From: Planctomycetota bacterium
GTDB taxonomy: Bacteria > Planctomycetota > Planctomycetia > JALXBF01
DNA: 33,020 nt
Direction of reading: 5' to 3'
NCBI GenBank assembly: GCA_026981825.1
Contig: JALSID010000026.1
Span: 1-33,020 of the forward strand
Numbering within the stretch: position 1 is the stretch's first letter; the number at the start of each line of letters is the position of its first letter. The notes below the pieces were generated by a model. That model did not search any database, was not told the origin of the DNA, and saw only the letters and a program-made list of their open reading frames with translations. Of the stretch, positions 16,612-23,550 are shown in pieces. The position numbers and the translations under genes are program-made.

Positions 16612-16841
16612 GCCAGAACGGGTGCTCTCCGCCGTGCAGTTTTCGGAAACAGCCGTCTCATCGCCGGGTCTTCGCGTTCGGCTTGGCGATACTTCCTGGG
16701 ACCGTCTTCTCGGCAGGCGGGTTCTATCGAACCGGATCGCCTTCCGGCCTGAAAGACTCTGAGGTGCTGGCTCGTGCGAACCGGCCGCTCTCCCTCGTTT
16801 GCGTGCGGGCTTGCACAGCGTCGGTGCCGCTTGGCCAAGCC

Positions 16842-16860
16842 GACCGCTCTGTGAGCGGTC
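16842..16860. terminator. Perfect 8-bp hairpin upstream of fae
   Basis: GACCGCTC (16842-16849) and GAGCGGTC (16853-16860) form a perfect 8-bp stem with a TGT loop. No T-tract follows. It could end transcription from the upstream ATPase genes or be an operator for the C1 cluster. A nearby CTTGGCCAAG palindrome (16830-16839) adds to the dyad symmetry of this region. Confidence 0.4.
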
Positions 16861-16910
16861 CTGGAGCCCGTGCAGGGGCGTGGACCTTGCTACAATGGGC
16901 GTCTGGCCGG

Positions 16911-16939
16911 TTGCGATCCGGGCGGCGTTGCGGTATCAA
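16911..16939 (+). promoter_or_regulatory. fae: Candidate sigma-70-like promoter for fae
   Basis: TTGCGA (16911-16916) and TATCAA (16934-16939) are separated by 17 bases, each matching 4 of 6 consensus positions, about 70 bases before the fae start. In GC-rich DNA such a match is weak evidence. Confidence 0.25.
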
Positions 16940-17010
16940 TGTGTACCGAAACGTCGACGCAACTGTGGTGGATGTGTAGGTCGTGGGAGTTGGTGCAACG
17001 GAGGAGCACG

Positions 17011-17502
17011 ATGAGCTTTTATGTTGGCGAAGCGCTGGTGGGCGAAGGCAACGAGGTAGCCCACATCGACCTGATCATTGGCGACAAGTCCGGTCCGGCT
17101 GGGATTGCGTTCGCAAATGCCCTGGCCCGCCAGTCCCAGGGGCACACGAACCTGCTTGCTGTTCTCACTCCGAATCTGATCTGCAAACCGGCGACCGTGA
17201 TGATCACGAAGGTGACGATCAAGGGCGAGAAGCAGGCGGTGCAGATGTTTGGCCCTGCGCAGTACGCCGTTGCGAAGGCGGTGGCGGATTCGGTTGCCGA
17301 AGGCGTGATTCCGAAGCACCTCGCCGACCAGTGGGTGATCGTCTGCGGTGTGTTCATCCACTGGGAGGCAGAGGACAACGAGAAGATCTTCCAGTACAAC
17401 TACGAGGCGACCAAGCTCGCGATCAAGCGGGCGTTGACCGGCGAGCCGACGGTGGAGGAAATCCTGGACCAGAAGGACAGCGTCACGCACCCGTTTGCAT
17501 AA
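17011..17502 (+). CDS. fae: Formaldehyde-activating enzyme
   Basis: A 163-residue enzyme that condenses formaldehyde with tetrahydromethanopterin to methylene-H4MPT, in the cytoplasm. The start at 17011 follows GGAGGAG by 4 bases and gives [24 protein letters not shown]..., colinear with characterised Fae proteins. His18 in NEVAHID corresponds to the conserved histidine thought to be catalytic. Other family blocks are [23 protein letters not shown], a VFIHWEA segment and the C-terminal SVTHPFA. Length is normal and there is no fused Hps domain, so this is a stand-alone Fae rather than an archaeal Fae-Hps. It heads the C1 cluster and is separated from mtd by a strong hairpin. Confidence 0.97.
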   Translation: MSFYVGEALVGEGNEVAHIDLIIGDKSGPAGIAFANALARQSQGHTNLLAVLTPNLICKPATVMITKVTIKGEKQAVQMFGPAQYAVAKAVADSVAEGVIPKHLADQWVIVCGVFIHWEAEDNEKIFQYNYEATKLAIKRALTGEPTVEEILDQKDSVTHPFA

Positions 17503-17523
17503 GGAAGGGCAGACTGCATCATG

Positions 17524-17559
17524 CCTGGAGGCAGGGGGCCTGTTCCCCCTGCCTCCAGG
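17524..17559. promoter_or_regulatory. Perfect 15-bp hairpin between fae and mtd
   Basis: CCTGGAGGCAGGGGG (17524-17538) and CCCCCTGCCTCCAGG (17545-17559) are exact inverted copies around a 6-base loop. The stem starts 21 bases after the fae stop codon and ends 20 bases before the mtd ATG. No T-tract follows, so partial termination, RNA processing or 3'-end protection of fae mRNA are all possible. It would let Fae be made in excess over the downstream enzymes. Confidence 0.7.
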
Positions 17560-17579
17560 TCTAATTCACGGGGGATGGC

Positions 17580-18455
17580 ATGCGCCGCGTGCTTCTGCAA
17601 CTCGACACTGACCCGCACCCAAGCTCGTTCGATTCGATTGTTGCCGTGGACGCGGGAGTGGATGTTCTGCTTCGCTACGGCTCTGTCACACCCGGGACGG
17701 TTACGCCGATCGTCCACGGAGCGATCTTTACCCGAGGGCCTGCGGATTTGAAGAACACAGCGATCTTCATCGGGGGCAGTGACGTGGCAGTTGGCGAAGC
17801 GGTTCGGGACGCAGTAAAAGCCGCGTTCTTCGGGCCGCTACGCGTATCCGTTCTCCTGGACAGCAACGGGGCGAACACAACGGCCAGCGCCGCGGTGATT
17901 CGCGTTGGGGAGCATGTCCGTCTTGCAGACGCCCGCTGTGTCGTTCTCGCTGCAACCGGTCCGGTTGGGCGACGTGTGGCGTTGCTTTTTGCTCTCGAGG
18001 GGGCCGAAGTCGTCGTCACCTCTCGACGTCTCGATCGCGCGGAGGCGGTTTGGAAGGGGGTCGTCGAACGGGTCCCGAACGCACAGGGGCGGCCGGTGCA
18101 GGTGGCGACCGACCAGGAGCTTGCGCAAGCTCTGGAGGGGGCCTCCGTTGTGGTGGCATCTGGGGCAGCCGGTGTGCGCCTGCTTCCCGAGCCGCTCTGG
18201 GTGGGGCGCGAAGGTCTCAAAGTTGTCGTAGATCTCAACGCCGTCCCGCCTGCGGGTATCGAGGGGGTGGAGCCGGGGGACAAAGGGAGCGAGAAGCACG
18301 GCGTTCTCTGCTACGGTGCCGTCGGGGTCGGTAGCCTGAAGATGAAGATCCACCGGGCTGCTATTGAGCAGCTCTTTCAGGCGAACGACCAGGTGCTCGA
18401 TGCGGTCGAGGTATACGAACTGGGCAAGCGGCTGGTGAAGCAGCCGAAGCAGTAA
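17580..18455 (+). CDS. mtdB: Methylene-tetrahydromethanopterin dehydrogenase (MtdB/MtdC type)
   Basis: A 291-residue NAD(P)-dependent enzyme that oxidises methylene-H4MPT to methenyl-H4MPT, the step after Fae. The N-terminal substrate domain begins LLQLDTDPHPSSFDSIVAVDAGVD, with a TPIVHGAIFTRGP segment near residue 45, as in bacterial Mtd proteins. The Rossmann motif VLAATGPVGRRVALLFALEGAEVVVTSRR lies near residues 122-150. The NEN/DLNAVPP and GVGSLKMKIHR segments near the C-terminus are family features. Planctomycetes are known to have a distinct branch, MtdC, and sequence reading alone cannot separate MtdB from MtdC, so the symbol is provisional. The ATG follows a GGGGG stretch. Confidence 0.88.
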   Translation: MRRVLLQLDTDPHPSSFDSIVAVDAGVDVLLRYGSVTPGTVTPIVHGAIFTRGPADLKNTAIFIGGSDVAVGEAVRDAVKAAFFGPLRVSVLLDSNGANTTASAAVIRVGEHVRLADARCVVLAATGPVGRRVALLFALEGAEVVVTSRRLDRAEAVWKGVVERVPNAQGRPVQVATDQELAQALEGASVVVASGAAGVRLLPEPLWVGREGLKVVVDLNAVPPAGIEGVEPGDKGSEKHGVLCYGAVGVGSLKMKIHRAAIEQLFQANDQVLDAVEVYELGKRLVKQPKQ

Positions 18456-19778
18456 GTGGCTTGGGACGTCCACGGCCGGTGGCGAGCTTCCGGGGGAGCA
18501 ATCGAGTTGGCGCCGGTGCCGAGCTTCGCCGGACGATTGTGGGGGCTGCGCCACCGGGACTGCTTTCGGGAGAGCGTCCTTGTTTGCGCCGGGCTGTTCC
18601 AGATGGCCGACGAGAAGGGGGCGAACCAGGTGGTCGTAGCCGGCGTGTCGGTTCGGGCAATCGTGCAGAGCGCGGCACGTGCCGGATTCGCCTCCTACGC
18701 GATCGACCGATTCGGCGATATGGACACCCGGGCGGCTGCCCGAGGGTGGCGGAGGTTGCCCCGCCGCATTTCCGGGTCATCGGTGAGCCGTTGTCTGGAG
18801 GGGCTTCCCAGGACACCGCTCGTTTGGAGCAGTCCGTTCGAGAACTATCCGAGGGCGATCGAGGCGATCGGCAGAACGCGCGTGGTTTGGGGAACGGCGC
18901 CGCAGGCGATTCGAATGGTTCGATCGCCCGGTTGGCTCGCATCCACGCTCGCGGCGGCGGGCCTTCGGTTCCCACGGGTGTGGGACCACCCGCCCGGTGA
19001 CGCGTCGCCCGGGCGGTTAGTCGTCAAGCGGAGAAAGAGTGGAGGGGGCGTAGGGATCCACCTGGCGGGTCCCCACGCGCCAAGAGCGGCAAAAGGGCGC
19101 CGGGGGATTTACTATCAGGAGTTCGTCCCTGGCCAAACGGTATCGGGCCTGTTCTGGAGCGATGGCGAGACGGTGCACTTGTTGGCCGTTGCCGAGCAGC
19201 TCGTGGGAATGCCGCAGTTCGGTGCTACCGACTTCCTCTTCTGTGGTTCGGTGCTGCCCGCGCAGATTGATGCGGAGATCGAACACCAGGTCTATCGTGC
19301 AGGTGCAGCGGTGGCTCGCCGAGCGTCGCTGCGCGGGCTGTTTGGGGTAGACGGGGTCGTTCGGGGACAAGAGTTGTACGTGCTCGAGGTCAACCCGAGG
19401 TGGACGGCATCGGTGGAGTTGTTCGAGCTTGCCAGTGGTGTGAATGCGTTTGCGCTTCACGTTCGGGCTTTCGCGCCCGGCCTCGTTGGCGGCCAGCAAG
19501 GGGGCGACGTGTGTGGCCGGTACGGCTTCAAGGGGGTTTGGGGGCGAGCGATTCTGTATGCTCGCAGACCGGGTATCTTTTCGTGGCGTCCGGTTCTTCC
19601 GGTGGGATGCAACCATGCGCACGGCAGCGCGTGGCTGGCCGATATCCCTGCGAACGGAAGGCGGTTGTATCCGGGAGAGCCTGTCCTTTCGGTGGTTTGC
19701 TGCGGGCCGACGGCACCGGCTGTACGAGGGGAGCTGCTCGGCCTTGCGAAGAGAATCTATGAGGAGCTCCTAGAATGA
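18456..19778 (+). CDS. ATP-grasp enzyme of the H4MPT cluster (Orf17-like)
   Basis: An ATP-grasp ligase of up to 440 residues. The start is uncertain: the GTG at 18456 abuts the mtd stop, while an ATG at 18603 begins MADEKGANQVVVAGVSVRAIVQSAARAGFA, where similar proteins begin. I keep the longer frame because it closes the gap and has coding-like base use. Visible features are an N-terminal Rossmann-like pre-ATP-grasp part (VSVRA, AIDRFGDMDT), the glycine-rich nucleotide loop LVVKRRKSGGGVGIHL near residue 190, and the magnesium-binding LEVNPRW near 310. ATP-grasp proteins of unknown activity (Orf17) recur in bacterial H4MPT gene clusters and are assumed to take part in H4MPT or methanofuran biosynthesis. 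The substrate is not known. Confidence 0.8.
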   Translation: MAWDVHGRWRASGGAIELAPVPSFAGRLWGLRHRDCFRESVLVCAGLFQMADEKGANQVVVAGVSVRAIVQSAARAGFASYAIDRFGDMDTRAAARGWRRLPRRISGSSVSRCLEGLPRTPLVWSSPFENYPRAIEAIGRTRVVWGTAPQAIRMVRSPGWLASTLAAAGLRFPRVWDHPPGDASPGRLVVKRRKSGGGVGIHLAGPHAPRAAKGRRGIYYQEFVPGQTVSGLFWSDGETVHLLAVAEQLVGMPQFGATDFLFCGSVLPAQIDAEIEHQVYRAGAAVARRASLRGLFGVDGVVRGQELYVLEVNPRWTASVELFELASGVNAFALHVRAFAPGLVGGQQGGDVCGRYGFKGVWGRAILYARRPGIFSWRPVLPVGCNHAHGSAWLADIPANGRRLYPGEPVLSVVCCGPTAPAVRGELLGLAKRIYEELLE

Positions 19779-19810
19779 ATGGATCGTAGCTCAGCGGTTC
19801 GGTGCTGATC

Positions 19811-20182
19811 ATGGGCAACTGGTTCGTCTTGATCGCCGGCCGGTCGTCTCGGCAGGGGGTGAGCTTGAACAAGAGCAAGCTCGAAGGGGAGTACGTGGCC
19901 GAAATCTCGACCATCCGGATTTCGCCGGAAGACGCCGAGCGGCTGGGGATTAAGTCAGGCGATCGGGTACGCCTGCGCAACTCGAACGGTGAAGTTGTGG
20001 TCCGTTGTGAGGTTGCCCGTCCTGACGAACTCAGCCCGGGCGTTCTGTTCATGGCGTACGGCGAACACTCGTCGCGTTTGATGGGCGGGGACACGCAGGG
20101 GACGGGCATGCCGGATAGCAAGGGGATCGACGTGGAGCTGATTCCGCTTGGCGGTCCCGAGCCGGACGGTGGAGCGGAGTGA
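19811..20182 (+). CDS. fwdD: Formylmethanofuran dehydrogenase subunit D-like, molybdopterin dinucleotide-binding
   Basis: A 123-residue beta-barrel domain protein from the ATG at 19811 (an in-frame GTG at 19802 is an alternative; neither has a strong ribosome-binding site). The N-terminal NWFVLIAGRSSRQG and the RISPEDAERLGIKSGDRVRLRNSNGEVVV segment match the molybdopterin-guanine-dinucleotide-binding domain of FwdD/FmdD and of the C-terminus of formate dehydrogenases. In archaeal Fwd/Fmd this small subunit sits on FwdB and helps to hold the W/Mo bis-pterin cofactor. Its stop overlaps the fwdB start by one base (TGATG), implying coupled translation and a shared complex. Symbol by homology to the archaeal subunit. 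Confidence 0.82.
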   Translation: MGNWFVLIAGRSSRQGVSLNKSKLEGEYVAEISTIRISPEDAERLGIKSGDRVRLRNSNGEVVVRCEVARPDELSPGVLFMAYGEHSSRLMGGDTQGTGMPDSKGIDVELIPLGGPEPDGGAE

Positions 20183-21504
20183 TGGCCGAGAAGAGAGTTG
20201 TCGCAGACGCAACCTGCACGTTTTGTGGTTGTGTTTGCGATGATATTGTGCTCGAAGTGGAAAACGGGCGGATTACCAAAGCACGTAATGCATGCGTGCT
20301 TGGGACGGCCTGGTTCCTGAACCATTCGCCGGAGAACCGACCGGTTTGCACGATCGAGGGCAGACCGGCCAGCCTCGATGAGGGGGTAGCAGAGGCGGCG
20401 CGGATCCTGGTGGAGGCGCGCTATCCGGTCGTCTATGGGCTGAGCGACACAACGAGCGAGGCGCAGCGGCTTGCCTGCCAGATCGCCGACCGCATCGGCG
20501 CTTGCTTGGATACGACCACGTCCGTGTGTCATGGCCCGAGCGGCATGGCGTTCCAGGGGGTAGGGGAAGTGACATGTACCCTGGGGGAAATCAAGCAGCG
20601 TGCCGACCTTGTTGTGTTTTGGGGCTGTAACCCGGCCGAGTCGCACCCTCGGCATTTCACGCGGTACTCGACCATGCCGAAAGGGTTTCTGGTGCCGCGG
20701 GGACGCAAGGATCGGACGGTGGTCGTCGTGGACGTGCGTCGCACCAAGAGTGCGGCGGCTGCGGACAAGTTCATCCGGATCAAACCTCGGGCCGATTTCG
20801 AGGCATTGTGGGCGTTGCGGGCGCTGGTGCGCGGTGCGCCAGTTGACGACTCCGTCGAGGAAAAGACCGGTGTGCCGGTGCGGGAGTGGGAGGAGCTGGC
20901 GGAGCGGATGAAGAGCTGTCGGTTCGGGGTGCTGCTGTTCGGCATGGGGTTGTCGATGACACGGGGGAAGCATCTCAATGTAGCCGCCGCTCTTGCTCTG
21001 GCGCGGGATCTGAACCGGTACACCAGGTTCGCAGCCAAGCCGATGCGCGGGCACGGCAACGTCACAGGTGCGGACAACGTGGTGGCCTGGCAGACGGGCT
21101 TTCCGTTCGGTGTAGGACTGAACCGGGGCTATCCGCGGTTCAATCCGGGTGAGTTCACCACGACAGATGTCCTCGCCCGGGGGGAAGCGGATGCTGCTCT
21201 CATTGTCGCGGCCGATCCGATGGCGAACTTCGCACAGCCGGCTCGGGAGCATCTAGCGCGGATCCCGGTCATTGCACTGGACCCCAAGGAAACCCCGACC
21301 ACCCGTATTGCCCGTGTTGCCTTTTGTACAGCTCCCTACGGCATCAGTGTGGCCGGTACCGTGTATCGCATGGACGACGTGCCCGTCTACCTTCGCCCGG
21401 CGCTACCGTCACCGTATCCGTCCGATTATGAGGTGCTGCGTCGAATCGATCGAGCGATCGCCGCGTTGTTGCGGGAGCGTGAGGGGGTCGAGTTGCGGGC
21501 TTAG
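20182..21504 (+). CDS. fwdB: Formylmethanofuran dehydrogenase subunit B-like with intact metal ligands
   Basis: A 440-residue homologue of archaeal FwdB/FmdB and of FhcB in methylotrophs. The ATG at 20182 overlaps the fwdD stop and has GGAG 7 bases upstream. Near the N-terminus Cys12-x2-Cys15-x3-Cys19-x18-Cys38 (CTFCGCVCDDI then NACVLG) is a formate-dehydrogenase-type 4Fe-4S motif. Cys116-His117 in TTSVCHGPSG corresponds to the tungsten/molybdenum-ligating cysteine and adjacent histidine of archaeal FwdB. The dehydrogenase-fold segments VVFWGCNPAESHPRH and ALIVAADPMANFA, and full archaeal-like length, are also present. In the archaeal enzyme this subunit interconverts CO2 and formate before FwdA couples it to methanofuran. 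Characterised proteobacterial FhcB lacks these metals. The intact ligands suggest, but do not prove, a redox-active bacterial complex. FwdA and FwdC are not in the window. Confidence 0.9.
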   Translation: MAEKRVVADATCTFCGCVCDDIVLEVENGRITKARNACVLGTAWFLNHSPENRPVCTIEGRPASLDEGVAEAARILVEARYPVVYGLSDTTSEAQRLACQIADRIGACLDTTTSVCHGPSGMAFQGVGEVTCTLGEIKQRADLVVFWGCNPAESHPRHFTRYSTMPKGFLVPRGRKDRTVVVVDVRRTKSAAAADKFIRIKPRADFEALWALRALVRGAPVDDSVEEKTGVPVREWEELAERMKSCRFGVLLFGMGLSMTRGKHLNVAAALALARDLNRYTRFAAKPMRGHGNVTGADNVVAWQTGFPFGVGLNRGYPRFNPGEFTTTDVLARGEADAALIVAADPMANFAQPAREHLARIPVIALDPKETPTTRIARVAFCTAPYGISVAGTVYRMDDVPVYLRPALPSPYPSDYEVLRRIDRAIAALLREREGVELRA

Positions 21505-21537
21505 AGGCCAGCGGGTATGCGGGCGTGAGGGGGAAGG

Positions 21538-21578
21538 GTGGCCAACGCGGGCTGCGGCCGGCCCGATCGGTTGGCCAC
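21538..21578. terminator. Nested hairpin between fwdB and the HD-GYP gene
   Basis: GTGGCCAAC (21538-21546) pairs with GTTGGCCAC (21570-21578), and an inner CGGGC/GCCCG stem (21548-21552 with 21561-21565) lies within the loop. It sits 34 bases after the fwdB stop, in a convergent gap, and could end transcription from either side. No T-tract is adjacent. Confidence 0.45.
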
Positions 21579-21617
21579 AGATCGTCGCGTTCTCGTTCGC
21601 CTGAGCGGAATGGCGAG

Positions 21618-21634
21618 CGCAGCCGTAGGCTGCG
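21618..21634. terminator. Perfect 7-bp hairpin in the convergent gap
   Basis: CGCAGCC-GTA-GGCTGCG is a perfect stem with a 3-base loop, and TTTT occurs about 15 bases downstream on plus. Together with the nested hairpin before it, it may terminate the C1 transcript. Confidence 0.4.
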
Positions 21635-21702
21635 TGTGGCAGTCACTTTTCTGCCGATGGGGGACAGGTCCGAGTTGTCTTGCCTATCGCCTCTTCTACT
21701 TC

Positions 21703-23328
21703 TCAGATTTCCCACACGGTGGGCGGCGACTCCGTGCGTACGGAGACGTCCATGTTCTGGCGGGCTCTGTCGACAATTGCCTCCTCGATTGCACGGGCGA
21801 GCGAATCCCCGCTGTCTCCTTCGCGCACCTGGACCAGTTCGTTCCAGATCGAGAAGGCGACTCGAACGAGTTCGGGGTCCCACTGGGTGCCGGCCCCTTC
21901 TTCGAACACCTTGCGCACTTCCTCGGGCGACCGTCGCTTGCGGTAAGACCGATCGCTGCACATGGCGTCGAAAGCGTCGGCGATTGCGATGATCCGACCT
22001 TCCAGGGGGATCTGGTTACCGGCGAGCCCGTCGGGGTAGCCTTTGCCGTCCAGCCGTTCGTGGTGTGCTCGGACGCCCGGTATGAGGTGTTTCAGCGAGG
22101 GGACGTGCCGAAGGATTGTGACGCCAATCTCGACATGGGATTTGATATGTTCCCATTCTTCCTCCGTGAGCGGTCCTGCTTTCTTCAAGACGCTATCCGA
22201 GACGCCGATCTTGCCAATGTCGTGGAGCAGGCCGGCGACGCGTATTTGGGAGCAGCGCACGTGGTCGAGGCCGGCTGCTCGGGCGATGCGATAGGACATT
22301 TGAGCGACCCGTTCGCTATGCCCACGCGTATACGGGTCTTTGGCGTCGATGGCCGCTGTCATGGCGCGCAGGAAGCCAAGCACGGTGCCCTGGTAGTTGG
22401 CATGCATCCTGTCCATTCTCACGACAGCCGTGACGGCGGCACTTACCGCCTTGATCGGGCCAACGACTTCGAACTCGCGGCCGATCAGCGAGTCGCAGTT
22501 GATCCCCACCAGCCATCCCAGCGGTCGGCTCCCGTCGGTCGCCGTGGCAATCAGGTTCTGGATGCCGAGGCGTTCCAGAGCGGGTACTCCGGCGAGGATC
22601 CAGCAGCGATCGGTGACCGGTTGCAAACGGGTTGCCTGCCCGACGATTCTGCGCAATTGCTGCGGTTTCACAGGCACTCGCCCCACGATCACCGGCTGTT
22701 CCCGCAAACTGGACGGCACCCATGCCATGCCCTCGAACCCGAGCCGAGCAGCCAGGAGGGGGAGGTGCGAGGAGAGCTGTTGGGGCAACGGATGGTGCGC
22801 GCTTGCAAGGAGACGCTGCAGGATGGCGACCGCGAGGGCGTGCGGACTATCCGGATCTTCTGCGGCGTTCGATTGGGCTGGGCTCTCGTCGTTCATCTGT
22901 TCGGCCACTGTCCTGGCCCAGCGAAGGATAATGTGTCGCGCGCTCTCTCCGGCTCGGGCGAGGAGGTCGGCCAACCGCGAGGGTGAACGTGCCCCGGCAG
23001 GGGCAACGTTCAGACGTGCGACCGCCACCGCCGACGGCGCCCCAGTGGAAGCGACGATCGGAATGGCAAAAACCCAGGACGAGTCGTTCAACTGCTCCAG
23101 TTGCGGTTCGCCCGTAAACTCAGCCATGTGAACGGCATCCATCGCCGCAGGGGGCAAATCGAAAGGTAGCCGAAACTCCTCCAGCTCCTCAGCGGGATCA
23201 GTCGTTACGATGGCGAAAGGCACTTCGAACGTCTCGTAGAGATTGGTCAGATGGGGGGCCAACGATTCCCCCGGAGAACCGAGACTCGCTTTGGTTGACA
23301 AGCTCAACGAAGACTGCACGTGGGTCAT
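21703..23328 (-). CDS. HD-GYP domain protein (cyclic-di-GMP phosphodiesterase-like)
   Basis: A 541-residue protein. The ATG at 23328 is preferred because GAGG lies about 7 bases upstream; a TTG at 23349 is in frame. The N-terminal ~300 residues may include a GAF-like sensory region (around FAIPIVASTGAPSAVAVARL). A helical linker leads to an HD-GYP domain from about 325 to 500: GHSERVA, GLLHDIGKIG, HHERLDGKGYPDGL and IADAFDAM are present, so the metal ligands and the GYP signature are intact. Family members hydrolyse cyclic-di-GMP. It converges with fwdB and is divergent from the Ser/Thr kinase gene, so no functional link with the C1 cluster is implied. Confidence 0.92.
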   Translation of the reverse strand: MTHVQSSLSLSTKASLGSPGESLAPHLTNLYETFEVPFAIVTTDPAEELEEFRLPFDLPPAAMDAVHMAEFTGEPQLEQLNDSSWVFAIPIVASTGAPSAVAVARLNVAPAGARSPSRLADLLARAGESARHIILRWARTVAEQMNDESPAQSNAAEDPDSPHALAVAILQRLLASAHHPLPQQLSSHLPLLAARLGFEGMAWVPSSLREQPVIVGRVPVKPQQLRRIVGQATRLQPVTDRCWILAGVPALERLGIQNLIATATDGSRPLGWLVGINCDSLIGREFEVVGPIKAVSAAVTAVVRMDRMHANYQGTVLGFLRAMTAAIDAKDPYTRGHSERVAQMSYRIARAAGLDHVRCSQIRVAGLLHDIGKIGVSDSVLKKAGPLTEEEWEHIKSHVEIGVTILRHVPSLKHLIPGVRAHHERLDGKGYPDGLAGNQIPLEGRIIAIADAFDAMCSDRSYRKRRSPEEVRKVFEEGAGTQWDPELVRVAFSIWNELVQVREGDSGDSLARAIEEAIVDRARQNMDVSVRTESPPTVWEI

Positions 23329-23550
23329 GCGTGTCCCTCTTGTTGCCAAGTGGACGTCGATGTGCCACCCACTCGCGTATAGGTTCCCGGGTCCGGTCAG
23401 TCAAACGAACCGGGTGGAAATGGTCCAGCAATTCTGCCACGTGTATGGGAAGCACCGTACGATGCGGTTTCCCCGTGGTCGGAACGGCAACCTATGTTTG
23501 ATTGAGCGCGGGTTCTCTTAGTGCCGTGTGCAACCAAGTCCGCGAGAAAC

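Larger units (their letters stand above)
16612..17010. other. Intergenic leader region of the C1 cluster
   Basis: About 400 bases separate the AAA ATPase gene from fae. It contains a compact perfect hairpin (16842-16860), a candidate promoter (16911-16939), a further TACAAT box at 16891 and the fae ribosome-binding site. Translated frames across it show no protein I recognise. Confidence 0.5.

Noticed and set aside
16870..17010. N-terminal extension of fae in the same frame
   Set aside because: A GGAGGAG Shine-Dalgarno before 17011 and agreement with known Fae N-termini fix the start there.
19783..19840. tRNA-like start (GGATCGTAGCTCAGCGGTTCG)
   Set aside because: It resembles an acceptor and D-arm, but no matching D-stem 3' strand, anticodon arm or acceptor 3' strand can be paired, and fwdD coding begins within it. 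Treated as chance similarity.
19528..21252. 574-codon open frame antisense to the ATP-grasp, fwdD and fwdB genes
   Set aside because: Its translation is low-complexity and matches no family, while the plus strand encodes clear homologues. Long antisense frames are expected in GC-rich coding DNA.
21538..22986. 482-codon plus-strand open frame over the HD-GYP gene
   Set aside because: The minus strand encodes a full HD-GYP domain; the plus frame has no recognisable domain.
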